A stretch of 64,000 nt of DNA from Psychrobacter piscatorii (GTDB lineage: Bacteria > Pseudomonadota > Gammaproteobacteria > Pseudomonadales > Moraxellaceae): NCBI RefSeq assembly GCF_904846415.1, contig NZ_CAJHAR010000005.1, positions 87,978-151,977 of the forward strand. The letters are read 5' to 3'. The translations under genes and the position numbers were made by a program. The notes beneath the pieces are model-generated. The model saw nothing but the letters and a program-made list of their open reading frames with translations, searched no databases and was not told the origin of the DNA. Below, piece after piece: positions 48,669 through 58,764 of this stretch; positions within the stretch are counted from its first letter, which is position 1, and the number at the start of each line of letters is the position of its first letter.

Positions 48669-50065
48669 ATGATTTATCAACAATGATTGCGGTGAATGCG
48701 GATTGGTTCTATCTGGTTGGCGCGATTCTTTTTGTCTTAACCTTACGTGGTCTATCGAGTCCAAAAACCGCTATCCGTGGTAACCGTTTTGGTATGGCAG
48801 CGATGGCAATTGCCGTTGTGACGACGTTCTTTTTAGCAGAAGGCCCTGTCCTTTGGCTCATTATTGGCGCGATGATCTTAGGTGCCGTCGTTGGTATGTG
48901 GAAGGCAAAAACCGTTGCGATGACGCAGATGCCAGAAACGGTTGCTTTGATGCATTCATTTGTCGGTTTGGCAGCAGTGGCAATTGCCCTTGCAACGGTA
49001 TTACATACTGAGCAAGAACATGGCGCTGTTGCCCGTGTTGAGCTATTTATCGGCTGCTTTATCGGTGCGATTACGTTCTCAGCGTCGGTCTTTGCCTTTG
49101 GTAAACTGGCAGCAAAAAGCTGGGCGAAAACACTGGTCGGCGGCTGGGTAAAACCTGTTCAGGCATTGTTATTTATTGCGATGATTGGTTTTGGCGGGGT
49201 ATATTTCGTCACAGATTCGCTACCAGCGTTTTATGCAATGGCCGTGATTGCCGTTATCTTTGGTTGGATGTGGATTGCGCCAATCGGTGGCGGTGATATG
49301 CCAGTGGTCGTGTCTCTATTGAACTCATTTTCTGGTTGGGCGGCAGCAGGGATTGGCTTTACCCTTGGCAACTCAATGCTGATTATCGCAGGTTCGCTCG
49401 TTGGTTCATCAGGGGCGATCTTGTCTTATATCATGTGTAAAGCCATGAATCGCTCATTACTCAATGTATTATTTGGCGGAATGGGTACGTCAGCTGTGGC
49501 AGCAGGCGGCGATGATGGTGCACCGAAAAACTATAAAGCAGGCTCAGCGGAGGATGCAGGGTTCCTTATGTCTAATGCCAGCAACGTGGTCATCGTACCG
49601 GGTTATGGTATGGCACAAGGCCGTGCACAGAATGCGGTAAAAGAGCTGTATGAGCTGCTAAAAGAAGAAGGCGTTAACGTTCGTTTTGCCATCCACCCAG
49701 TTGCTGGTCGTATGCCAGGTCACATGAACGTACTATTGGCAGAAGCTGACGTGCCGTATGATGATATTCTTGAGATGGATGAGATCAACTCAGACTTTGC
49801 TAGTACCGATGTTGTCTTAGTTATCGGTGCAAACGATGTCGTCAACCCGTCTGCAAAAGACGATCCGACCTCTCCAATCTTTGGTATGCCAATTTTAGAA
49901 GTCAGCAAAGCGCAAACCGTTATGGTCATCAAGCGCTCAATGAGCACTGGTTACGCAGGTCTGGATAATAGCTTGTTCTACATGGACAAAACGATGATGA
50001 TCTTCGGTGATGCTAAGAAAATGGTCGAAGAGATGGTACGTAGTATCAATGGCGGTGGTCATTAG
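48665..50065 (+). CDS. pntB: NAD(P) transhydrogenase subunit beta
   Basis: The 466-residue beta subunit has about nine membrane helices and a C-terminal NADP(H)-binding domain beginning near residue 290. Signatures are VVIVPGYGMAQGRAQNAV, HPVAGRMPGHMNVLLAEA and VLVIGANDVVNP. It completes the transhydrogenase with PntAA and PntAB. The start overlaps pntAB by four bases, and a terminator follows about 55 bases after the stop. Confidence 0.96.
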   Translation: MNDLSTMIAVNADWFYLVGAILFVLTLRGLSSPKTAIRGNRFGMAAMAIAVVTTFFLAEGPVLWLIIGAMILGAVVGMWKAKTVAMTQMPETVALMHSFVGLAAVAIALATVLHTEQEHGAVARVELFIGCFIGAITFSASVFAFGKLAAKSWAKTLVGGWVKPVQALLFIAMIGFGGVYFVTDSLPAFYAMAVIAVIFGWMWIAPIGGGDMPVVVSLLNSFSGWAAAGIGFTLGNSMLIIAGSLVGSSGAILSYIMCKAMNRSLLNVLFGGMGTSAVAAGGDDGAPKNYKAGSAEDAGFLMSNASNVVIVPGYGMAQGRAQNAVKELYELLKEEGVNVRFAIHPVAGRMPGHMNVLLAEADVPYDDILEMDEINSDFASTDVVLVIGANDVVNPSAKDDPTSPIFGMPILEVSKAQTVMVIKRSMSTGYAGLDNSLFYMDKTMMIFGDAKKMVEEMVRSINGGGH

Positions 50066-50119
50066 TAATTAAACGATGTTTTTGACTATTCGCTTTTGCC
50101 GATAAGTTTTTAAACAAAG

Positions 50120-50142
50120 AAAGTCACTGAGGTGGCTTTTTT
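50120..50142 (+). terminator. Terminator of the pnt operon
   Basis: AAAGTCAC pairs with GTGGCTTT (one G-U) around TGAG, followed by T6. Confidence 0.8.
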
Positions 50143-50239
50143 GCGTTAAAGTGAGCGGCATTTATGAAAGGGTGACAAGCCGAGATCATTGCCCACTATA
50201 ACCATCAATTATAAATACAACGAAATAAGAGAAATGTTT

Positions 50240-50776
50240 ATGAATATGTTACTGCGCTTTTTTATTATGGTCAGTTTGCTTAAGCAGCAGCTCAAGCGTC
50301 AATCGGTAAGCGAAACGATTAGTCTAGAGGCATTGACCGCGCCCACTGTCCGTCACTATCGGGTATTACCGCATGACATGGGGTTTCGCGATCACTTGCC
50401 CAATTATCGTTATCTGTCATTTATTGAGCTAAACGTGACACGCTGGGTCATGGCACGCTGTCATGAGAAAGGCATCAAGCCTCTAAACTGGGTCATCGCC
50501 ATGCAAGAGATGATTTATCTCAAACAAATCAAGTTTTTGGATAAAATGACGCTCAGCAGTGTGGTTGCAGGCTGGGATCACAAATACGTATATTTTGAGC
50601 ATCGATTTTTTGTCAAAAATCAGCTGATGGGCGTTGGTATGACCAAGTTTGTATTTACTGATGACACAGGTATGCGCACGCCAGATGTATTGGACATGAA
50701 AGGCGAGCAGTTGACAGATGTGATTAACACATGGAATAACCACCAAGTCGCTGTTAAGTCGGTTAAGTCAGCATAA
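50240..50776 (+). CDS. Hotdog-fold thioesterase-like protein
   Basis: The 178-residue protein has one hydrophobic N-terminal segment (LLRFFIMVSLLKQQLKRQ) and then a hotdog-like domain with YRVLPHDMGFRDHLPNYRYL, FIELNVTRWVM, where the aspartate and asparagine/histidine correspond to 4-hydroxybenzoyl-CoA thioesterase-type motifs. A membrane-anchored acyl-CoA thioesterase of the THEM6 type is the nearest idea; the substrate is unknown. ATG 50240 is 7 bases after AAGAGA; ATG 50234 is too close to it. Confidence 0.65.
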   Translation: MNMLLRFFIMVSLLKQQLKRQSVSETISLEALTAPTVRHYRVLPHDMGFRDHLPNYRYLSFIELNVTRWVMARCHEKGIKPLNWVIAMQEMIYLKQIKFLDKMTLSSVVAGWDHKYVYFEHRFFVKNQLMGVGMTKFVFTDDTGMRTPDVLDMKGEQLTDVINTWNNHQVAVKSVKSA

Positions 50777-50910
50777 AAAATATTGAAAAATAGCACCCGA
50801 TAATAACTTGGCTATAATCATTTGCTGAATTTTGGTAGGATAGAGTCCATCAAATCGCCAATACTAAGGCGACACTACTATTTCTAAAACGACTAAAAAA
50901 AGGTACCGTT

Positions 50911-51120
50911 ATGACGCCACAAAAATTAAAATGGACAGACAGCTTAGATATCGCGATTGAGCTTTATGAAAAATTCCCAGAGACTGATCCGCAGTACATA
51001 CGCTTTACCGATTTGCATCGCTGGGTGACTGAGCTTGAAGGCTTTGATGATGATCCACAAAAATCAAATGAAGGTATCTTAGAAGCCATTCAAATGAATT
51101 GGATCGATGAAGCCGACTAA
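50911..51120 (+). CDS. iscX: Fe-S cluster assembly protein IscX
   Basis: The 69-residue acidic protein has [40 protein letters not shown] and ends NWIDEAD, a close match to E. coli IscX (YfhJ), which binds iron and IscS and tunes cluster assembly. In E. coli iscX ends the isc operon; here no isc gene is nearby. A weak GGTACC-like region, rather than a strong Shine-Dalgarno, precedes the ATG. Confidence 0.93.
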   Translation: MTPQKLKWTDSLDIAIELYEKFPETDPQYIRFTDLHRWVTELEGFDDDPQKSNEGILEAIQMNWIDEAD

Positions 51121-51186
51121 TCGACTCTATAACGTTGAGCAGTGTTATCCATAAAAATTCAATAAATAGATTAAAAAGGCCGCATC

Positions 51187-51690
51187 ATGACATCACAAAT
51201 TAAAGAGCTGCCAGAAGCGATCGCTTGTCGCGGTATCAGCGTTCGTACCACTAATAACGCTGAGATTAGCCATGATACTGCCAAGCTTGGTAGATTATGG
51301 CAAAAGTTTTATCAAAATCATGCAGGTCAGCTTCCTGAAGGCGAAGATATCTATGGTATCTATCATAACTATGAAAGTGATGATTTAGCAGGGGCGTTTG
51401 ATGTTGTCGCTAGCTGGAAAACGGCTACCGAGCAAAATGCTCAATCAGACAGTGAAAGTACCGCCAGCACTAGTAATGTGGTAGAAGTCACTATTCCTGC
51501 AGGAAAGTACTTGGTATTTTCTGAAGAAGGCCATATGCCTAATACCGTCATGAATGCTTGGGAGAGTGCTTGGGAGTATTTCAATGCGCCAGATTGTGAG
51601 CATAACCGAACGTTTAATGTGGATTTTGAGCATTATATCGGTGGTAATTTAGAATACGGTCAAGTGGATGTTTATATTGGTATTGAGTAG
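51187..51690 (+). CDS. GyrI-like/effector-binding domain protein
   Basis: The 167-residue protein is a stand-alone GyrI-like (AraC-type effector-binding) domain: ELPEAIACRGISVRT at the start, then GIYHNYESDDLAGAFDVVA, IPAGKYLVFSEEGHMPNTV and a C-terminal VDVYIGIE. Such domains bind small molecules, and some (GyrI/SbmC) inhibit DNA gyrase. A serine/threonine-rich insert (SDSESTASTSN) interrupts the domain near residue 95. AAGGCCGC precedes the ATG. Function unproven. Confidence 0.78.
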   Translation: MTSQIKELPEAIACRGISVRTTNNAEISHDTAKLGRLWQKFYQNHAGQLPEGEDIYGIYHNYESDDLAGAFDVVASWKTATEQNAQSDSESTASTSNVVEVTIPAGKYLVFSEEGHMPNTVMNAWESAWEYFNAPDCEHNRTFNVDFEHYIGGNLEYGQVDVYIGIE

Positions 51691-52020
51691 ACGGATTAGA
51701 CCGTAAAAGGTAAGTGTTATAAACTTCTGTCTTTGTGAACGCATTAGTTAGTGTGCTATATAAATCGCTCAATCACTTTTGAAACATTGGTTGAGCGATT
51801 GGATTTGAGCATTTTCTCCGCTATTTTTCTTTTCTTGATGTAGCGTTAAACGATGAGCAGGTTTGTTTTATAAGAAACGACCTTATATCTCTCTAAAAAA
51901 TCCCTTCTCTTTCAAATAATGATATTACGAAAATTTACCAACCATCGTCTGCTTTACCGTATATTGAATACTATGTCTATATGAGAAAATTCTCAAAGAC
52001 GCTAAAGATGGATAGCAAAA
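51691..52020 (+). other. Gap after the GyrI-like gene
   Basis: ATCGCTCAA (51764-51772) pairs perfectly with TTGAGCGAT (51791-51799), with an 18-base loop; only a weak T-rich stretch follows, so it may be a poor terminator. The rest of the 330 bases is AT-rich with no clear feature. Confidence 0.4.
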
Positions 52021-52233
52021 ATGGACGATGATAATATTTCAGTTTACGAGTTAGGAATAATCAAAAATGCCTTGCGTGGACGAGTGGTTGATGTAGAAGA
52101 TTTTAGAACAGAAGGTGTGTTAAAGAAGGAAGATGAAGACATGAATGACAAAGTCGACGCTTTTCAAGCAGAGCTAATAAATATTCAGCAGAAACTTGAG
52201 AATATTTCGCCAGAAAAAGGTATTGATCTTTAA
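52021..52233 (+). CDS. Small hypothetical protein
   Basis: I do not recognise this 70-residue reading frame. It is acidic, with LGIIKNALRGRVVDVEDFRT followed by a short coiled-coil-like helix (DKVDAFQAELINIQQKLENI). The ribosome binding site is weak (GGATAG about 10 bases before the ATG). Amino acid content and a terminator directly behind it suggest a real gene, but chance cannot be excluded. Confidence 0.45.
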   Translation: MDDDNISVYELGIIKNALRGRVVDVEDFRTEGVLKKEDEDMNDKVDAFQAELINIQQKLENISPEKGIDL

Positions 52234-52264
52234 ACAAACCACTATACTAAAAATAAATGCTCAT

Positions 52265-52299
52265 AAAAAAAGCGCCATCTGTAATAGACGGCGCTTTTT
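52265..52299. terminator. Bidirectional terminator next to dapE
   Basis: AAAAAAAGCGCC and GGCGCTTTTT flank an inner TCT/AGA pair with one A-C mismatch. It serves dapE on the minus strand and the small gene on the plus strand. Confidence 0.85.
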
Positions 52300-52316
52300 G
52301 CTACTAGAAATTAAAA

Positions 52317-53537
<1,221 letters not shown>

Positions 53538-53650
53538 TTAATGTTTTTTGCTATAAAAGATAGCTTGTTTTTTATCAGGTCTATTTGGTACTAATTATTT
53601 ATATGTTGCAAATATATAAAGGTTAATCGATTTCTATAGTTAAAAAAATC

Positions 53651-54115
53651 TTAGTCTCTGTCTAAGTAAATTTTTTCATAATCACCATAAAATTTTGCTA
53701 AATACTCTGTAATACATTTTTCAGCTGGAGTATTACTATAAGTTTTAGCTTTGTCTCTGTCATAATTACTAATATTGCCACCAGCAAAAACAACTTCGCC
53801 CATTTGATAACTTGTTCCTAATAATTCTAAAGTTTTATTACTAATATCGAAAGTGGCATGTCCTTCTGGAAATACTGGCGTCATCCATCTTGTTCCATCA
53901 AATGCAAGCAGACACCCGTTCTCATACTTGAACTCAGTCGTGATAGCAGTTGGTGTAACTATCACAGATTTTTCAGAGGTGGATTTTGGTAGGTGATAGG
54001 TAAAGAAAGGCTCACTGATTTGTTGAGTTGAGGCTTGATGATTAATAGCCGTGCAGCTTGCAAGCAAAGGTAACATAATAACTAAAATAGAATATCTGAA
54101 TAGATTCTTACGCAT
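53651..54115 (-). CDS. Hypothetical lipoprotein
   Basis: The 154-residue protein has a lipoprotein signal sequence, MRKNLFRYSILVIMLPLLAS before the lipobox cysteine (LLASC, Cys21). The mature part has two more cysteines and no family I recognise. AAGGA precedes the ATG. It is AT-richer than its neighbours (TTA, AAT and ATT are common), a mild sign of a separate history. It lies between dapE and the oxygenase gene on the same strand. Confidence 0.7.
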   Translation of the reverse strand: MRKNLFRYSILVIMLPLLASCTAINHQASTQQISEPFFTYHLPKSTSEKSVIVTPTAITTEFKYENGCLLAFDGTRWMTPVFPEGHATFDISNKTLELLGTSYQMGEVVFAGGNISNYDRDKAKTYSNTPAEKCITEYLAKFYGDYEKIYLDRD

Positions 54116-54172
54116 TATTATTGTCCTTAATTAACAAAGCTTACTTAGAGCCGTAGCAAATGATAGATATAC

Positions 54173-54925
54173 TCAGGACGCAGCAAACAAAACTACAGCA
54201 TCATCACGTCTTAGCCAAGTAGCGATAGAGTAGCGCTGACGATGGGCTGTTTGCACTTGATGCTGTAGATCGCTGTCGAAGATAATGAGTCTATTGGCAA
54301 CTGGCATGACTTCATGATGAATACCATGCTTATCAACGATTTCTAGCGCGCCGCCGTCAGTCTGCCCCCAATCATCATTGAGATAAAAAACTGCCGAGAT
54401 CACCCTTTCATCGCGCCCAGCAGGATTGTCGCTGTGCCATTGATAGCCAAAGCCAATCGGATAGCACGCATAATGCGCTTCACTATGGCGAATACCAGCG
54501 AACAAACTACGATTGAATAGCGAGGCCAAAGCATTAATGCTTTGCAGATAATAGTAGCCTGCAAAGAAGTTCTCAGTGATCCAGCGTATTCTATCACCGC
54601 GGATATCACTGATACGAACGCCAGCGGTCAGCTCTGCATCACGATAATCAATAAAACCGCTTTCTGCTTGTAGCGCGAGCAACGCTGTATCATCAAACAC
54701 ATTATCAATGATGAGCCAGCCATCAGTGACAAATGTATCAAGCTGTTTGTCCGTCAGCCTATTTTCCCAGCTGACTGCAAAATCAGACAGTTGCAGCATC
54801 TTCTGGGTAGGCGCGTTTTGGGCGTCGTTATGACTGTCTGGAGATAGTAACGGAGGGTTGTCTTGTCCTATCGGATGATCAACGACCAACGCTGTCTTGC
54901 TCAGGTTGCTAATAATCTGCGTCAT
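54173..54925 (-). CDS. 2-oxoglutarate/Fe(II) oxygenase, SM-20/prolyl hydroxylase type
   Basis: The 250-residue protein has the double-stranded beta-helix oxygenase domain in its second half. The iron site is HSD (YQWHSDNPAG) with a distal histidine in DSDLQHQVQ, and the 2-oxoglutarate arginine is in HRQRYSIATWLRR. The layout is that of SM-20-like prolyl hydroxylases; the Pseudomonas homologue PPHD hydroxylates EF-Tu, as recalled. Whether this one acts on EF-Tu is untested. The first 45 residues are variable. GAGATG precedes the ATG. Confidence 0.8.
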   Translation of the reverse strand: MTQIISNLSKTALVVDHPIGQDNPPLLSPDSHNDAQNAPTQKMLQLSDFAVSWENRLTDKQLDTFVTDGWLIIDNVFDDTALLALQAESGFIDYRDAELTAGVRISDIRGDRIRWITENFFAGYYYLQSINALASLFNRSLFAGIRHSEAHYACYPIGFGYQWHSDNPAGRDERVISAVFYLNDDWGQTDGGALEIVDKHGIHHEVMPVANRLIIFDSDLQHQVQTAHRQRYSIATWLRRDDAVVLFAAS

Positions 54926-55066
54926 TTCATCTCTTTCTTATCAATCAGTGGTCAATATAACGTCATTCAATGCGTTTTTATTGAAAGCGCTTACTAAAAC
55001 CACATTATCTTTTACTCCGCCTATGCTACCATAGATGCAATTTTTCTTATTTAAACTTTTGAGATT

Positions 55067-55954
55067 ATGAACTATAAACACGCCTACCACGCTGGTAACT
55101 TTGCTGATGTGGTTAAACACATTTTATTGGTACAACTGCTCAATCAATTGGGGCAGAAAAACAAACCGTTTTATGTGCTTGACGCCTATGGCGGCCGTGG
55201 ACTGTATTCACTAAGCAGTGAAGAAGCGCGCAAGACAGGGGAGGCCAAAGGCGGTATTCAAGCTTTTCTAAAAGCAGATACCGAAAAAGCACCTGCCGCT
55301 GTCAAAGACTATATGGAAGGCATTAAGCAAGCCAAATTCACTTACGACAATAAAGTCTACCCTGGTTCGCCGTGGTGGGTTGCCCATCATGTCGAAAAAA
55401 CTGCGGCTAAAAAGCCTGATGCTGGCGTGCGTGCTGAGGCTTTTGAAGCCAAAGCGACTGAATATGATGCGTTGAACTATCAGCTACATAAGTTGCCGAT
55501 TGGTATCCAGCATCGTGATGCCTTTGAAGGTATCACCGCTGTTATTCCACCAAAAGAAAAGCGCGGTTTGATTTTCCTTGATCCGCCTTATGAGCAAGAG
55601 CATAAAGACTTTACCCGCCTTATCGACCTATTGGTCGCGGCTTATAACAAGTGGCCACAAGGTACTTATGCGCTTTGGTTCCCAATCAAAAATATCGAAG
55701 CGGTCGAGCTGTTTTATAAAAAGCTCAAGCGTACTGAGATGCGTCGTCAGCTGGTTTGTGAGCTAAATATTTATCCTAATGATGTTGCCGTTGGTCTGAA
55801 CGGTACAGGTCTACTGGTTATCAATCCGCCATGGCAGTTTGATAATCATGCACGCGAGATATTACGTTTCTTGCAGCCAGTACTAAAAGTAGAAGATGCC
55901 CCAGACTTAACGCCTGACAGTGCGACCAATGTACGCTGGCTGGTTGGTGAATAG
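55067..55954 (+). CDS. rlmJ: 23S rRNA (adenine-2030-N6)-methyltransferase
   Basis: RlmJ methylates A2030 of 23S rRNA. The 295-residue protein begins MNYKHAYHAGNFADVVKHIL, the family hallmark, and has the catalytic motif GLIFLDPPYEQ, an amino-methyltransferase D/NPPY type. It ends with NGTGLLVINPPWQFD. No strong ribosome binding site precedes the ATG. It diverges from the oxygenase gene, with pssA following 55 bases later. Confidence 0.95.
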   Translation: MNYKHAYHAGNFADVVKHILLVQLLNQLGQKNKPFYVLDAYGGRGLYSLSSEEARKTGEAKGGIQAFLKADTEKAPAAVKDYMEGIKQAKFTYDNKVYPGSPWWVAHHVEKTAAKKPDAGVRAEAFEAKATEYDALNYQLHKLPIGIQHRDAFEGITAVIPPKEKRGLIFLDPPYEQEHKDFTRLIDLLVAAYNKWPQGTYALWFPIKNIEAVELFYKKLKRTEMRRQLVCELNIYPNDVAVGLNGTGLLVINPPWQFDNHAREILRFLQPVLKVEDAPDLTPDSATNVRWLVGE

Positions 55955-56009
55955 TGACGTCAGTAGATGATGTCAGTGAAAAGCAATATTGGCCAATAAG
56001 GATATCAAG

Positions 56010-56906
56010 ATGACGAATATGCAGCCACCTGAAGGCGAACCAAATAGTATGCTTCCAAGAGAGGGATCGTTGCAGGACAATGCAGCGACCCAGCCTCCAT
56101 ACATGGATGAGCATGAGTTTAATATTCGTCTAGCGGACAACGACAATTACGATGGTTTAACCTTTGAGGTCGTTGAGGCAGAAGTCGCGGAAGGTAAGAG
56201 GGTCGTCAGTCGCGGTGTATATCTAGCACCCAATTTGATTACCACATTATCATTACTGTCAGGGTTTTACTCGATTTTAGCGAGTACGCAAGGCGAGTTT
56301 TACAAGGCGGCTTTGGCTATCTTTTTATCAGGTATTCTAGATGGTGCCGACGGCCGCGTCGCTCGTATGCTTAATGCCCAAAGCCCGTTTGGTGAACAAT
56401 ATGATTCATTAGCAGATATGCTCGCGTTTGGCGTGGCCCCTGCTATTTTGGTTTATAGTTTTGCGCTAGAACCGCTGGGTCGTATTGGGATTGGTTGTGC
56501 GTTCGTCTTTACTGCCTGTGCTGCCTTTCGTCTTGCACGCTTCAACGTGCAGGTTGGCATTGTCGATAAAAAATACTTCGTTGGTTTGGCAAGTCCGCTT
56601 GCCGCCATATTAGTAACAGCAGCAGTTATGGTTGCAGTTGATCACAATGAATGGATTGGACAGTACGATACGGCGATCATGTTTTTGTTCGCAGCTTGGG
56701 TAGTTATTTGTGGTCTGCTCATGGTCAGTAATGTTAAATACTACAGCTTTAAAGAGTTTGATAAAAAGAAAGTACCCTTTGTGGTGCTTATCATTGGCGT
56801 ACTTGTCATGAGTATCGTGCTCTATGACATACCTGTTGGTATCTTAGCGATTGGTATCATTTATGCGTTATCTGGTATTGTGACTACGATTAGAGCAAAG
56901 ATGTAA
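56010..56906 (+). CDS. pssA: CDP-diacylglycerol-serine O-phosphatidyltransferase
   Basis: PssA makes phosphatidylserine, the precursor of phosphatidylethanolamine. The CDP-alcohol motif is visible as DGADGRVARMLNAQSPFGEQ followed by YDSLAD, with its three aspartates. Six to eight membrane segments make up the rest. This is the integral (type II) form, not the E. coli type I enzyme. The 298-residue length includes about 65 polar N-terminal residues. ATG 56010 is 8 bases after AAGGA; the TTG at 55989 is less likely. Confidence 0.92.
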   Translation: MTNMQPPEGEPNSMLPREGSLQDNAATQPPYMDEHEFNIRLADNDNYDGLTFEVVEAEVAEGKRVVSRGVYLAPNLITTLSLLSGFYSILASTQGEFYKAALAIFLSGILDGADGRVARMLNAQSPFGEQYDSLADMLAFGVAPAILVYSFALEPLGRIGIGCAFVFTACAAFRLARFNVQVGIVDKKYFVGLASPLAAILVTAAVMVAVDHNEWIGQYDTAIMFLFAAWVVICGLLMVSNVKYYSFKEFDKKKVPFVVLIIGVLVMSIVLYDIPVGILAIGIIYALSGIVTTIRAKM

Positions 56907-56931
56907 GAGTCAATATGAGCTTTACTGAGAT

Positions 56932-56969
56932 AAAAAAAGGGACTTACCGATAGGTAAGTCCCTTTTTTT
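56932..56969 (+). terminator. Terminator of pssA
   Basis: A7, GGGACTTACC, GATA, GGTAAGTCCC, T7: a perfect 10-bp stem, extended by A-T pairing, with a tetraloop. Confidence 0.95.
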
Positions 56970-57522
56970 ATACTTTATTTGCTATAAAAACATGGTGCCA
57001 TCAAAGAATATTCTACTATCAGATACGTTTTATCTTTGTACGACAGTCATTCATTATGTTTCTGAATGGAATGTACATCCAAACGAATATTTATGTATAT
57101 GAAAGCTAATAAGCGCAAATTGATAAAACTTTCAAGCTTGATTTATAGATTTTGGATAGTAAAAATATGTTGTTTTATTTCTAGTTTATTGCAGATAAGA
57201 TTTTCTAAAAAAAGAAGCGTATAGTGCCTGTGAACTAAAAAGGGTCACATTTGATAGTTCTATACCCTATAGACAGCATGGAATAATGCTGTGGTAGCCA
57301 GACAGAATTTAGCCTCACAATAAGCCACACTCAAATATCGATACCCTTTTAGTAAATCGATTTCCCAATCTTCTCAGTCTTGTACATTAATACAAACAGT
57401 ACCTTATTGCTACTGTTTCGTCATTCTGTGCGGCTGATTTGGTTGGGCAAATAGCGTTAAGACCTACTCTATTGATGATGGTCGCAATCTAGTGACCGAA
57501 TGCATACTTCGTTGCTTAAAAT

Positions 57523-57569
57523 TGTCAGCAGTGTTACCCACCAAATTTTGATTGGTAACAGTGCTGACA
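57523..57569. repeat. Long inverted repeat upstream of cyoA
   Basis: TGTCAGCAGTGTTACC (57523-57538) and GGTAACAGTGCTGACA (57554-57569) pair in 15 of 16 positions around a 15-base loop. No T tract follows on either side. It is 150 bases before cyoA. It may be a protein-binding site, a small RNA stem or the remains of a mobile repeat. Confidence 0.6.
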
Positions 57570-57718
57570 TGGTGATAGCCAACGCGACTGAGGGTATAAA
57601 TAAGGTCAAAAATTAGCGTCATCTCTTGACTGTCCATTGTAAAAATGTGACAGCCATGGAGTGTTTCTAACATTTAACATGTACTAACAAAACTGACCGA
57701 ATATAAGGTTAACAAGGC

Positions 57719-58750
57719 ATGACGTTTTTCAAATTACCGATCTGGCTAAAGGCCAACTTAGTGGTATTGATAAGCAGCTTGCTCCTGACCGCCTGTGATA
57801 AAGGTGTATTGCATCCTCAGGGTGCAGTTGGCGTGCAAAATAAAGAACTTATCATTGTTACCACTGCCTTGATGTTGATTGTGGTTATACCAGTCATCGT
57901 CATGGCGCTCTGGTTTACTTACCGTTATCGCGCGGATAGACCAGATGCTGATAAAGACTTCGACCCTCAGTGGTCACACAACACTTGGATTGAAATTTTA
58001 ATGTGGACGATTCCCATTATTATTATTGCAATCTTAGCTGTGATTACTTGGCGCAGTACTCACGCGCTTGATCCTTATAAGCCATTAGACACTCAAAAAG
58101 ACAATCCTCCGCTTGAGATTCAAGTTGTGGCACAAAACTGGAAATGGTTATTTATCTACCCAGAACAAGATATTGCCGTCGTCAATGAACTTTATCTACC
58201 AGTAGATCGTCCAGTTAGTTTTAAAATCACTTCCGATACGGTGATGAATTCGTTCTTCATTCCTAGACTGGGCAGCCAAATTTATGCCATGTCGAGCATG
58301 GTGACACAATTGCATCTGATCGCTAATGAGCCTGGTGTCTATAACGGACTTTCTGCCAACTATAGTGGTCCTGGTTTCTCGGATATGAAATTTTTGGCCC
58401 ATGCTGTCGATAAGCAAGGTTTCGATGACTGGGTTTCTAAAATCAAAGCGGGAGACAATAAGGTTCTCGATACTGCGGTTTATGAAGAGTTATCGAAACC
58501 ATCAGAAAACCATGCCATCGAATATTTCAAATCGGCTCAGCCTGATATGTTTGACTATATTGTGAATCAGTATGGCTCAGACACAAAGCAACAAAATCAG
58601 TTTATAGAGTCTAATGAAGTCAATCAGCGTGATAATAAAAATGCGGTGAACAAGGGCTTAGAGTCTGATTTGAAGGATGACGGCGAAGGTAGCATTAACC
58701 CAGCAGCGCCATCAAATAAAGATGATGCGCAAGAAGCTGACGCTCAATAA
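57719..58750 (+). CDS. cyoA: Cytochrome bo3 ubiquinol oxidase subunit II
   Basis: CyoA is the lipid-anchored subunit II of the proton-pumping quinol oxidase. A signal sequence ends in LLTAC with the lipidated Cys near residue 27; two membrane helices follow and then the cupredoxin-like domain without copper ligands ([36 protein letters not shown]). The tail after residue 285 is acidic and polar ([17 protein letters not shown]). AACAAGG precedes the ATG. It opens the cyoABCDE operon. Confidence 0.95.
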   Translation: MTFFKLPIWLKANLVVLISSLLLTACDKGVLHPQGAVGVQNKELIIVTTALMLIVVIPVIVMALWFTYRYRADRPDADKDFDPQWSHNTWIEILMWTIPIIIIAILAVITWRSTHALDPYKPLDTQKDNPPLEIQVVAQNWKWLFIYPEQDIAVVNELYLPVDRPVSFKITSDTVMNSFFIPRLGSQIYAMSSMVTQLHLIANEPGVYNGLSANYSGPGFSDMKFLAHAVDKQGFDDWVSKIKAGDNKVLDTAVYEELSKPSENHAIEYFKSAQPDMFDYIVNQYGSDTKQQNQFIESNEVNQRDNKNAVNKGLESDLKDDGEGSINPAAPSNKDDAQEADAQ

Positions 58751-58764
58751 TAGGAAAGCTGATT

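Larger units (their letters stand above)
56907..57718 (+). other. Long gap between pssA and cyoA
   Basis: After the pssA terminator this 750-base stretch holds no recognised gene. There is a strong hairpin at 57523-57569 and a small one, AAACAGTA/TACTGTTT, at 57394-57418. A 69-codon minus-strand frame (57464-57673) spans the large hairpin. A cyoA promoter must be near the end, but I see no good box pair. Confidence 0.45.

Noticed and set aside
57340..57370. Direct ATCGAT repeats before cyoA as a binding site
   Set aside because: The motif is only six bases and is self-complementary, so two copies in an AT-rich gap can arise by chance.
57464..57673. Minus-strand 69-codon frame as an intact gene
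   Set aside because: No ribosome binding site or known family, and a long inverted repeat runs through it; kept only as a possible remnant.
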